From positions 1 through 23,394 of the forward strand of contig CAZVUW010000050.1 in assembly GCA_964629825.1 (NCBI GenBank): 23,394 bases of DNA. The letters are read 5' to 3'. The notes beneath the pieces were generated by a model. The model saw only the letters and a program-made list of their open reading frames with translations, made no database searches and was not told the DNA's origin. This DNA comes from CAZVUW01 sp964629825. GTDB lineage: Bacteria; Actinomycetota; Nitriliruptoria; Euzebyales; Egibacteraceae. The position numbers and the translations under genes were made by a program. Positions 15,252 through 21,630 of this stretch are shown here, in pieces (the first letter of the stretch is position 1; every line of letters begins with the position of its first letter).

Positions 15252-15257
15252 AGGCTA
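15252..15257 (-). promoter_or_regulatory. Possible -10 box of the acyltransferase gene
   Basis: TAGCCT on the minus strand, predicting a leader of about 28-30 bases that contains the GGAGG ribosome binding site. The same hexamer lies before the phosphoglycerate mutase gene (20957-20962). Confidence 0.35.
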
Positions 15258-15331
15258 CTGGCCGCGCATTCCGGACGCGGACGTCGGCGACGGCACCAGC
15301 CGCTGCGGGGACGCGACGGACGTGCCCTGGA

Positions 15332-15670
15332 TCACTCCGAGTACGAGATGCTCTCGAGGTCGGCCAAGGCGGCCGTGCGACCCTCCAGCGCCGTGCTGAG
15401 GATGCCCCTGGCAACCTCGAGCAGATCGAAGACCCTGGGATCGACGACGCTGTAGATCAGCTGCGAGCCCTCCCGCTGTGCAGTGACGACCCCGGCGCGC
15501 CGCAGCGTGGCGAGGTGCTGGGAGAGCGTCGAGCCACCGATCTCCACCGCGGCCGAGATGTCCGCGACGCTGGCTGGTCCGCCCGCCAGAGCCGCCAGGA
15601 CGCGGATGCGCACCGGGTGCCCCAGCGCCTTGAACAGCTCCGCCTTGAGCTCGTATCCCGGACGCGACAT
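15332..15670 (-). CDS. ArsR-family winged-helix transcriptional regulator
   Basis: A 112-residue DNA-binding repressor type. It shows the ArsR order: KAELFKALGHPVRIRVLAALA (9-29), the segment SVADISAAV, the recognition helix in STLSQHLATLRRAGVV (47-62), and the wing REGSQLIYSV (66-75), followed by a C-terminal dimerisation helix. There is no cysteine anywhere, and the metal motif ELCVCDL is replaced by SVADISA, so thiolate metal sensing is excluded. The start ATG at 15670 has GAGAGG 7 bases upstream. It diverges from the SulP transporter, and the 57-bp spacer carries a long dyad, so it probably represses itself and the transporter. The inducer is unknown. Confidence 0.9.
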   Translation of the reverse strand: MSRPGYELKAELFKALGHPVRIRVLAALAGGPASVADISAAVEIGGSTLSQHLATLRRAGVVTAQREGSQLIYSVVDPRVFDLLEVARGILSTALEGRTAALADLESISYSE

Positions 15671-15684
15671 CGGACCGACCTCTC

Positions 15685-15724
15685 ATCACTGCTTCACGTT
15701 TCTGCGAAATAGTGTAGCAGTGAT
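15685..15724. promoter_or_regulatory. Long dyad operator covering both arsR and sulP promoters
   Basis: Outer arms ATCACTGCT (15685-15693) and AGCAGTGAT (15716-15724) are perfectly complementary; inside, TTTC (15700-15703) and GAAA (15707-15710... pairing within one base) continue the symmetry around a TGC centre, with a single-base offset. On the minus strand TACACT (15716-15711) fits an arsR -10 box; on the plus strand TAGTGT (15710-15715) fits a sulP -10 box. Both boxes lie in the right half of the dyad, so one bound dimer could block both. Confidence 0.65.
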
Positions 15725-15727
15725 ACC

Positions 15728-17500
15728 GTGGCTGGTGAGGCCGCCCGCCGGGGGTGGCCATCCGTGCGTCTAGGGGTGTCGGTGTCCTGGTTGAAGCGCT
15801 TCCTGCCCCGCCGTCGCGACTTTGACCTGTCGGCCTGGCGCAGCGATCTGCTCGCCGGGATCACGGTCGCCGTCGTCGCGCTGCCGCTGGCGCTCGGGTT
15901 CGGCATCACATCCGGCGCCGGAGCCGCCGCGGGTCTTTACACGGCCATCGTCGCGGGTGTGCTCGCGGCTGTGTTCGGCGGCTCGAACCTGCAGGTGTCC
16001 GGGCCCACCGGGGCGATGACCGTGGTCCTGCTGCCGCTGGTCGCCCGGCACGGCGTCGCCGCGCTCGCACCGGTCGGGCTGCTGGCCGGTCTGATCCTGC
16101 TGCTGCTCGCGGTCAGCCGCGTAGGCCGGTTCATCCGTTACATCCCCTATCCGGTGGTCACCGGCTTCACCAGCGGCATCGCCATCATCATCTTCCTGCA
16201 GCAGCTCCCCGGCTTCCTGGGGCTGCCTGCCGCCGAGGCCGACCACGTCCTTCAGGCCGCCGCCGAGACCGTTCGGCGCTTCGCGGCGGCACCCTCGCTC
16301 GCGGCGCCTGTGCTTGGGCTGGTGACCGCGGCGATCATGATCGGCTGGTCGCGGAGCCCCCGCCTGCGGTCCGTCCCGGCGAGCATGGCGGCCCTGCTGG
16401 GCGGAACCGCCCTGTCGCTTCTGCCCGCATTCGATCAGCTGGCCCGCATCCCTGCCCTGCCGACCGGGCTGCCAGCTCCGACCGTGCCCACCCTGGCCGG
16501 GTTGGAGCTCACCGAGCTGGTGCGCGCGGCCCTGGTCATCGCGGTGCTCGCGGCCCTGGAGAGCCTGCTCTCCGCCGTGGTGGCCGACGGCATGACCATC
16601 GACGAGCGCCACGACCCGGACCGCGAGCTGTTCGGGCAGGGCATCGCGAACCTCGGCAGCGCCCTGGTCGGCGGGATCCCGGCGACGGCGGCGCTCGCGC
16701 GCACCGCCGTGAACGTGCGCTCGGGGGCCAGGACCAGGCTCGCCGCGCTGCTGCACGGGGTGGTGATCGCGGCCATCGTGGTGGCCGCGGCTCCGCTGGC
16801 CGCTCGCATCCCCCTGGTCGTGCTGGCCGCGATCCTCATGGTGGTCGCCGCTCGGATGGTCGAGAAGGACGAGATCCGCGAGGTCCTGCGCGCCACCAAG
16901 TCCGACGCGGCCACGATGCTCCTGACGCTGGGGGTCACGGTCCTCTTCGACCTCATCCTCGCCATCGAGGTGGGTCTCGTCGCCGCCGGTGCGCTGTTCA
17001 TCACCCGCATGTCGAGGCTGCTCCAGGTCGACCCGGTGGCGCTGGCCGACGGACCGGCGAGCACGCCTCGGGGCACTGCCGAGGAGCACCTGCACGAGGA
17101 CGAGCTGGTGGTGTTCCGCATCGAGGGCCCCCTGTTCTTCGGCGCCTCGGACCGCTTCTTCGAGCGGCTGCTGCGAGTGGACCGCTCGATCCGCGTCGTC
17201 ATCCTGCGGATGCGACAGGTGCCGGTGATGGACGTCACGGGTGCGTCGGCGATGCGCGCCCTCGTGGAGCGGCTGTCGCGCCGTGGGATCGTGACGATGC
17301 TGTCCGCGCTCCAGGACCAGCCTCGCGAGGTGCTCGAGCGCACCGGAGTGCTGGATCTGGTCACCCGCGATGGCTACCACCTGTTCGACGACACCCGCGA
17401 GGCGATCGCGCACGCTCGCGAGCACCTCGCCAACCGCGACCACACGCACGCGGTCCGGGCCCCGCAGCGCGACCGCCTGGAGGCCCTCGACAGATCGTGA
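15728..17500 (+). CDS. SulP-family anion transporter with C-terminal STAS domain
   Basis: Membrane permease for sulphate, bicarbonate or dicarboxylates. The 590-residue protein has about 30 cytosolic residues, then a membrane domain to about residue 420 with typical SulP signatures: ITVAVVALPLALGFGI, GLYTAIVAG, SNLQVSGPTGAMTVVL, and ESLLSAVVADG. A STAS domain (about 455-565) contains VPVMDVTGASAMRAL; Val occupies the place of the phosphorylated Ser of SpoIIAA. The GTG at 15728 is the first in-frame start after the promoter; GTG codons at 15764 and 15776 are alternatives and would remove only non-conserved residues. The substrate is not readable from sequence. Being divergent from arsR suggests control by that regulator. 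Confidence 0.92.
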   Translation: MAGEAARRGWPSVRLGVSVSWLKRFLPRRRDFDLSAWRSDLLAGITVAVVALPLALGFGITSGAGAAAGLYTAIVAGVLAAVFGGSNLQVSGPTGAMTVVLLPLVARHGVAALAPVGLLAGLILLLLAVSRVGRFIRYIPYPVVTGFTSGIAIIIFLQQLPGFLGLPAAEADHVLQAAAETVRRFAAAPSLAAPVLGLVTAAIMIGWSRSPRLRSVPASMAALLGGTALSLLPAFDQLARIPALPTGLPAPTVPTLAGLELTELVRAALVIAVLAALESLLSAVVADGMTIDERHDPDRELFGQGIANLGSALVGGIPATAALARTAVNVRSGARTRLAALLHGVVIAAIVVAAAPLAARIPLVVLAAILMVVAARMVEKDEIREVLRATKSDAATMLLTLGVTVLFDLILAIEVGLVAAGALFITRMSRLLQVDPVALADGPASTPRGTAEEHLHEDELVVFRIEGPLFFGASDRFFERLLRVDRSIRVVILRMRQVPVMDVTGASAMRALVERLSRRGIVTMLSALQDQPREVLERTGVLDLVTRDGYHLFDDTREAIAHAREHLANRDHTHAVRAPQRDRLEALDRS

Positions 17501-17575
17501 CCTCGCCGGCCGTTTGAGTCGCCCTGCCTAAGGGATCCTGTTCAGGCTGCGGTAGTCATCGAGCTCTGGAATCAC

Positions 17576-17956
17576 ATGCTGGAAGCGGTACTGCCGGCGG
17601 AGCCCGCGAGCGCGCGGGCGGCGCGCCGGTTCGTGGTTGATGCGCTTCTTCGGCTGCGCTGGGATGCCGCGGCTCAGGTCGCCGAGCTACTGGTCAGCGA
17701 GCTGGTGGCGAACGCGGTTCTGCACGCCCACTCGCCGGTCCGCGTCCGCGTCGGCGTCGACGAGGGGACCGCGCGGGTCGAGGTGCATGACCGCTCGCAG
17801 CACCCTGCTGCGCGACGCGACCACAGCCCCGAGTCCACCACCGGCCGTGGGCTGCGGCTCGTGGCCGAGCTGGCCGACCGCTGGGGTGCGGAGCCCGTGC
17901 GCGGCGGGAAGGTGGTGTGGTTCGAGCTCGAGGGACCCCTGGAGTCGGGGCTGTGA
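17576..17956 (+). CDS. RsbW/SpoIIAB-like ATP-binding anti-sigma regulatory protein
   Basis: A single GHKL (HATPase_c_2) domain of 126 residues, the type that binds a sigma factor and phosphorylates an antagonist, or acts as a related switch. The N box is SELVANAVLHA (41-51, with E42 and N46), the G1 box HDRS (D72), and the G2 box GRGLRLVAELADRWG (90-104), ending in GKVVWFEL as in Streptomyces-type members. The start ATG at 17576 has no good ribosome binding site. The next gene starts inside its stop codon region (GTGA overlap), so the two are translationally coupled. No sigma factor gene or free STAS antagonist is in the window, so the target is unknown. Confidence 0.88.
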   Translation: MLEAVLPAEPASARAARRFVVDALLRLRWDAAAQVAELLVSELVANAVLHAHSPVRVRVGVDEGTARVEVHDRSQHPAARRDHSPESTTGRGLRLVAELADRWGAEPVRGGKVVWFELEGPLESGL

Positions 17957-18423
17957 CCGGCGACGACAGCGCGCTGATCGAGGTGCGGCTGCTGGGGCTG
18001 CCGGTGCAGGTTCTCCAGCGCTCGCGCGAGCGCTTCGAGGAGCTGACCCGCGAGCTGGCGCTGGTCGCCGCGCCGGCCGGTTCCGACCGCGGCGACGCCG
18101 ACCCGGAGCTGGCCCACCTCGCCGAGGTGCTGGAGCGTCACGCCGACGCGCACATCCGCACGGCCCAGATCGACATCGATGCGGCTCTCGCGAGCGGAGT
18201 CGAGCACATCGACGCGCACGTGAAGGTGCCTGCGTCCGCGGCGCAGGAGGCCGCCGAGCTGCTGGAGGCGCTCGAGCGCGCGGACGCGCAATGCCGCGGC
18301 GGGCGGCTGCTGCTCCTGGCCGCCGACGACGACCTCAGGCGATTCCGGCGCTGGTACCTGCGCCAGCACATCGACCAGGCGCGCGGCGCTCCGGCCGTCT
18401 CCTGGTTCGACTTCACCGGCTGA
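17953..18423 (+). CDS. Unknown helical protein coupled to the RsbW-like ATPase
   Basis: I recognise no named domain. The 156-residue protein starts VTGDDSALIEVRLLGLPVQVLQRSRERFEELTRELALVAA and appears mostly helical and acidic, with a conserved-looking C-terminus (LLLLAADDDLRRFRRWYLRQH, VSWFDF). There is no signal peptide, membrane helix, zinc site or STAS motif. The start is GTG at 17953, overlapping the ATPase stop in GTGA, which makes translational coupling very likely. From memory, similar proteins follow RsbW-like ATPases in other actinobacteria; this was not checked. It might be a binding partner or regulator of the ATPase. Confidence 0.8.
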   Translation: MTGDDSALIEVRLLGLPVQVLQRSRERFEELTRELALVAAPAGSDRGDADPELAHLAEVLERHADAHIRTAQIDIDAALASGVEHIDAHVKVPASAAQEAAELLEALERADAQCRGGRLLLLAADDDLRRFRRWYLRQHIDQARGAPAVSWFDFTG

Positions 18424-18450
18424 GCCGACCCGACCTGACCGCGACCTTGC

Positions 18451-18469
18451 CGTCCGCGCGCCGCGGACG
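18451..18469. promoter_or_regulatory. Perfect 8-3-8 dyad upstream of the TetR gene
   Basis: CGTCCGCG, CGC, CGCGGACG. It ends 7 bases before the TAGCGT box and so covers the -35 region. It could be an autoregulatory operator, or a hairpin ending the upstream transcript (27 bases after its stop); there is no T run. It does not resemble the desaturase dyads. Confidence 0.5.
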
Positions 18470-18476
18470 CTCGGGG

Positions 18477-18482
18477 TAGCGT
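18477..18482 (+). promoter_or_regulatory. -10 box for leaderless TetR gene
   Basis: TAGCGT followed by 7 bases and ATG at 18490. It argues against the in-frame GTG at 18481, which lies inside the box. Confidence 0.55.
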
Positions 18483-18489
18483 GCAGCTC

Positions 18490-19215
18490 ATGAAGGAACG
18501 TCGGATGTCGGCCAGCGAGCGCAGGAGCCAGCTCGTGGGGGTCGGCAAGGAGGTGTTCGCCGAGCTCGGCTATGACGCCGCCAGCGTCGAGGAGATCGCC
18601 GCACGGGCGCGGGTGTCCAAGCCGATCGTCTACGAGCACTTCGGGGGCAAAGAGGGCCTGTACGCGGTCGTCGTCGATCGCGAGACCGCGCGCCTGCTCG
18701 AGATGATCACAAGCAGGCTCGGACCGGACATCGGCGCCCGCGATCAGGTCCATGCCAGCGCGATGGCGTTCCTCGACTACATCGAGGAGGACCCCGCCGG
18801 CTTCCGCGTCCTGATCAGGGACTCCCCAAGCGGCTTCAGCGGCGGCGGGATGGCCGGGCTGCTGAGCGACGTCGCGGCCAAGGCGGAGGAGGTCCTCGCC
18901 GGCTTCTTCGCCGAGTCCGGTCTGGATCAGAGCAACGCGATGATCTACGCCCAGGCGCTGGTCGGGATGGTCGTGCGTGTGGGCGCCTGGTGGGCCGAGG
19001 AGCGAACCCCGGACAAGGAAACGGTGGCGGAGCACCTGACCGCGCTGGCCTACGTCGGGCTGTCACGTCTGCCTCGAGATCCACTGAAGGTGCGGCGGGC
19101 ACGGCGACACGCGCCGTCCGGGGCGGTCCAGACCGACGACGCGCGAGAGGATTCGGAGAGGGTTCGACCCCGACCGGACGAGGCCGGATCAGCGCTGGAC
19201 GAGGCGCAGACCTAG
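18490..19215 (+). CDS. TetR-family regulator, FasR-like layout
   Basis: Dimeric ligand-controlled repressor or activator, 241 residues. The N-terminal helix-turn-helix is typical: ERRSQLVGVGKEVFAELGYD, then SVEEIAARARVSKPIVYEHF (about 35-54), then GGKEGLYAVVV. The ligand domain has AMAFLDYIEEDPAGFRVLI, ESGLDQSNAMIYAQALVGMVVRVGAWW and ALAYVGLSRLPRD. From memory this order matches mycobacterial FasR, the acyl-CoA-sensing regulator of fatty-acid synthesis, more than generic TetR proteins; this is an inference. A polar C-terminal tail of about 45 residues after RLPRD looks disordered. The start is set by the -10 box. Its stop shares a CTAG with the convergent HAD gene, which belongs to the desaturase operon, so it is a candidate regulator of that operon. 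Confidence 0.9.
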   Translation: MKERRMSASERRSQLVGVGKEVFAELGYDAASVEEIAARARVSKPIVYEHFGGKEGLYAVVVDRETARLLEMITSRLGPDIGARDQVHASAMAFLDYIEEDPAGFRVLIRDSPSGFSGGGMAGLLSDVAAKAEEVLAGFFAESGLDQSNAMIYAQALVGMVVRVGAWWAEERTPDKETVAEHLTALAYVGLSRLPRDPLKVRRARRHAPSGAVQTDDAREDSERVRPRPDEAGSALDEAQT

Positions 19216-19871
19216 AGCGCCCCGTCCAGCAGCGCGGACGCCGACACCTCGGTCAGCGAGCCGACCAGGACGTGCGCGGCTGCCGTGTCGAGGTCGGCGG
19301 CGCGGTCGGACGGGCAGCCGATCACCCACAGGCCCGCGCTGCGAGCCGAGCGCATCCCCACCGGGGAGTCCTCCAGCGCGACGCTGCGCTCAGGCGGTGC
19401 CCCGAGCAGCTCGCAGGCGCGCAGGTACGGGTCGGGAGCGGGCTTTGTGCGCTGCACGTCCTCGGCTGTGACGACCGCCTCAAAGGCCCCGTCCAGGCCG
19501 CTGTAGGTCAGCGCCCGCTCCGCCAGCGGCCGCTCGGAGCTGGTCGCGACCGCCAGCGGGACGCGGCCGCGCAGGTCGCCCACGAGCTCGGCGGCTCCGG
19601 GCCTGGCCGGGACCCCGCGCTCGAAGGCGCGCAGGGCCTCGGCCTGAAGCCTCCGTCCGACCTCGGCGGTGTCGTCCACACCTAGGTGGGAGGCGAGCAG
19701 CGCGGCCGCCTCGCGCGGCCCGCGTCCGAGCAGCTCGGCTCGGACGGACTCGTCCCAGGGGCGGCCGAAGGAGGCGACCACCGCGCGCTCGGCCTCACCC
19801 CAGCGGCCCTCGGAGTCGACCAGCAGGCCGTCGAGGTCGAAGACGACGGCAGCGCAGCGAAAGGGTGGCAA
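19212..19871 (-). CDS. HAD-superfamily phosphatase / beta-phosphoglucomutase-like
   Basis: Phosphoryl-transfer enzyme of HAD subfamily I, 219 residues. Motif I is FDLDGLLVDSEG (nucleophile D12, D14), motif II ATSSERP, motif III Lys in TKPAPDPYL, and motif IV LEDSPVGMRSA. A helical cap lies between motifs I and II, as in beta-phosphoglucomutase and sugar-phosphate phosphatases. The natural substrate cannot be assigned. The start is the weakest in the window: the only usable codon between the in-frame TGA of the upstream gene and motif I is TTG at 19871, without a ribosome binding site. The gene follows the desaturase by 18 bp and is probably read by coupling. Confidence 0.88.
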   Translation of the reverse strand: MPPFRCAAVVFDLDGLLVDSEGRWGEAERAVVASFGRPWDESVRAELLGRGPREAAALLASHLGVDDTAEVGRRLQAEALRAFERGVPARPGAAELVGDLRGRVPLAVATSSERPLAERALTYSGLDGAFEAVVTAEDVQRTKPAPDPYLRACELLGAPPERSVALEDSPVGMRSARSAGLWVIGCPSDRAADLDTAAAHVLVGSLTEVSASALLDGAL

Positions 19872-19889
19872 CGCTACGGCGACGGCGGC

Positions 19890-20840
19890 TCAGCTCGGCT
19901 GGCGCCCGCGAGCGAGCAGCCGCTCCGCACGCGCCGCCCGCTTCTCCTCGAAGCGGCGCGCGTTGGCGTCCAGCTCGTCGAGGTGCTGGCGCAGCCGCTC
20001 CAGCGCCTTCTTGCCGTCGTCGTCCAGGCCCTCGACCTCGAAGACGTTCCAGTGCCGCAGCAGCGGCCACACCACGTCGTCATGGTGGATGCGCAGGTCG
20101 TAGATGCCGGCGGCGGCGATCTCCACGGCCTTGCGCTGGAAGCCCGGGATGCCGGTGCCCGGCATCTCGAAGTTGATGACCTCCTCCGTGATGGCCTCGA
20201 CCGTGCGCGACGGGTCGATCTGAAGCGCGGCCTCGAGCATGTCGCGGTAGAAGACCATGTGCAGGTTCTCGTCGGCCGAGATGCGCTGCATGATCCGGTC
20301 CGCCACGGGGTCGGTGGAGTAGCGCCCGGTGTTCCGGTGGCTGATGCGGGTCGCCAGCTCCTGGAAGGAGACGTAGGCCATGCCGCGCAGCGCGTCCTTG
20401 TCGCCGCGGTCGTAGCCGACCTCCATCGTGGCCATGCGGTTGTCTTCGAGCTTCACCGGGTCGATCGCGCGCGTGACGGTGAGGTAGTCACGCAGGACGA
20501 TGGAGTGACGACCCTCCTCGGCGGTCCAGCGGTGAACCCAGTTGATCCAGGCGCCGTCGCCACCGGCGAACATGTCGTAGATCTCGCGGTGGTAGCTCGG
20601 CAGGTTGTCCTCGGTGAGGAGGTTCACCTCGAACGCGGTCTGTGCGACCCCGGTGAGCCGGGAGTGATCCGGCGTCCAGGGCTCGGCGTCGGGGAACCAC
20701 GGCCCGAAGTTGCGGCCGTCGCTGTACGGGACGTAGTCGTGCGGGTGCCAGGGCTTGGCCGCTTTGAGATGGCGATCCAGCAGGGCTGCCGCGGTCGGCT
20801 CGAGCTCGCGTAGCAGAGCGGCGTCGTCGGTCCTGGCCAT
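19890..20840 (-). CDS. Acyl-[acyl-carrier-protein] desaturase (ferritin-like di-iron, DesA type)
   Basis: Introduces a cis double bond into acyl-ACP using O2 and a di-iron centre; soluble enzyme. The 316-residue protein has the expected ligands: the Glu in NLLTEDNLPSYH (about 77), the EEGRH motif (about 108-112), a Glu in the VSFQELATRISH helix, and the DENLH motif (DENLHMVFYRDML), i.e. the two (D/E)ExxH-type sites of the stearoyl-ACP desaturase family. The N-terminus (HDYVPYSDGRNFG) matches actinobacterial DesA proteins. The start ATG at 20840 has GGAGGG 7 bases upstream. The promoter just upstream carries two perfect dyads, so expression is probably tightly regulated, plausibly by the FasR-like TetR gene 0.7 kb downstream. 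The HAD gene follows in the same unit. Confidence 0.93.
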   Translation of the reverse strand: MARTDDAALLRELEPTAAALLDRHLKAAKPWHPHDYVPYSDGRNFGPWFPDAEPWTPDHSRLTGVAQTAFEVNLLTEDNLPSYHREIYDMFAGGDGAWINWVHRWTAEEGRHSIVLRDYLTVTRAIDPVKLEDNRMATMEVGYDRGDKDALRGMAYVSFQELATRISHRNTGRYSTDPVADRIMQRISADENLHMVFYRDMLEAALQIDPSRTVEAITEEVINFEMPGTGIPGFQRKAVEIAAAGIYDLRIHHDDVVWPLLRHWNVFEVEGLDDDGKKALERLRQHLDELDANARRFEEKRAARAERLLARGRQPS

Positions 20841-20862
20841 CGGGTTCCCTCCGAGAGGCGGT

Positions 20863-20868
20863 ACTTTA
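20863..20868 (-). promoter_or_regulatory. -10 box of the desaturase operon
   Basis: TAAAGT on the minus strand, one of the most AT-rich hexamers in the region. It predicts a short leader of about 15 bases that includes GGAGGG. It abuts the first dyad. Confidence 0.5.
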
Positions 20869-20888
20869 GGTTACGGCCCCGTAACCTA
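20867..20888. promoter_or_regulatory. Perfect 10-2-10 operator-like dyad before the desaturase
   Basis: TAGGTTACGG (20867-20876), CC, CCGTAACCTA (20879-20888). It occupies the spacer between the predicted -10 and -35 of the desaturase promoter, the classic place for a repressor. The AT-containing arms stand out from the GC-rich surroundings, so chance is unlikely. Confidence 0.8.
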
Positions 20889-20899
20889 CGCTGGCGTAG
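20886..20899. promoter_or_regulatory. Second dyad, 6-2-6, overlapping the first
   Basis: CTACGC (20886-20891), TG, GCGTAG (20894-20899). It shares three bases with the first dyad and lies over the predicted -35 position. It may be a second protein's site or part of a compound operator. Confidence 0.55.
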
Positions 20900-20956
20900 C
20901 CATCGATGCAACGAGGTTCGGCGACACCCGTCAGAATCCCCGGGGTGGGCGGCTGC

Positions 20957-20962
20957 TAGCCT
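20957..20962 (+). promoter_or_regulatory. Possible -10 box of gpmA-pepA
   Basis: TAGCCT, predicting a leader of about 33 bases that contains AGGAG (20987-20991) 10 bases before the gpmA ATG. The 161-bp spacer to the desaturase contains nothing else recognisable besides the two dyads. Confidence 0.35.
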
Positions 20963-21001
20963 TCGCGCGCCGCCATCAGCGCCTGTAGGAGATGCCCTGC
21001 G

Positions 21002-21613
21002 ATGAGCACCCTCATACTTGTCCGCCACGGCCAATCGGTCTGGAACGCGGAGAACCGCTTCACCGGCTGGGTCAACTCCCCGCTGTCCGAGCTGGGCCGG
21101 GAGGAGGCCAGGCGGGCCGGTGAGCGCCTCGCGCGCGAGAACCTGCGCGTGGACAAGGCCTTCACCTCCGAGCTCGTGCGCGCCCAGGAGACGGGCCGGA
21201 TCATCCTCGAGGCGCTCGGCCAGCCGGACCTCGAGCAGGTGGAGGCCTGGCAGCTGAACGAGCGCTTCTATGGTGCGCTGACGGGGCGGAACAAGCAGCA
21301 GACCGCGGAGGAGTTCGGCGCCGAGCAGGTTCACATCTGGCGCCGCTCCTACGACATCGCTCCGCCCGGCGGTGAGAGCCTGGCCGACACGGCGCGTCGC
21401 GCCCTGCCCTACTTCAACGAGGTGGTCATCCCGGCGACACGCGAGCACGACGTCGTGCTGGTCAGCGCGCACGGCAACTCGCTGCGCGCGATCGTCAAGG
21501 AGCTGGACGGCCTGGACGACGAGGCGATCACCCGCCTTGAGATCCCGACCGGCGAGCCGATCGTCTACGAGCTGCAGGACGGCCGGCCCGTAGACAAGCG
21601 GATCCTCGACTAG
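21002..21613 (+). CDS. gpmA: 2,3-bisphosphoglycerate-dependent phosphoglycerate mutase
   Basis: Interconverts 3- and 2-phosphoglycerate in glycolysis and gluconeogenesis through a phosphohistidine. The 203 residues contain LVRHGQSVWNAENRFTGW with H9 as the phospho-acceptor, TSELVRAQETGRIIL, LNERFYGALTG (E87), and VSAHGNSLRAIVKEL with H157. It is shorter than the 250-residue E. coli enzyme: the segment of about 25 residues before GESLADT and the long C-terminal tail are missing, as in known short cofactor-dependent mutases, so this is a normal short form. The start ATG at 21002 has AGGAG upstream. pepA follows after 17 bp with its own ribosome binding site, so the two are probably co-transcribed. 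Confidence 0.92.
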   Translation: MSTLILVRHGQSVWNAENRFTGWVNSPLSELGREEARRAGERLARENLRVDKAFTSELVRAQETGRIILEALGQPDLEQVEAWQLNERFYGALTGRNKQQTAEEFGAEQVHIWRRSYDIAPPGGESLADTARRALPYFNEVVIPATREHDVVLVSAHGNSLRAIVKELDGLDDEAITRLEIPTGEPIVYELQDGRPVDKRILD

Positions 21614-21630
21614 CGGCTCCGGAGGGCGCC

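Noticed and set aside
15255..15331. Possible small gene or RNA between the arsR stop and the acyltransferase promoter
   Set aside because: Only weak 5-base pairings are present and no frame has a start with a ribosome binding site; I see nothing supportable here.
15770..17449. 559-codon minus-strand open frame opposite the SulP gene
   Set aside because: The predicted protein is Gln/His/Arg/Asp-rich low complexity with no fold, opposite a clear transporter.
15728..17956. SulP STAS domain as antagonist of the adjacent RsbW-like ATPase
   Set aside because: The STAS loop reads MDVTG, with Val at the position of the phosphorylated Ser in SpoIIAA, and the domain is attached to a membrane transporter. 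Adjacency alone is not enough.
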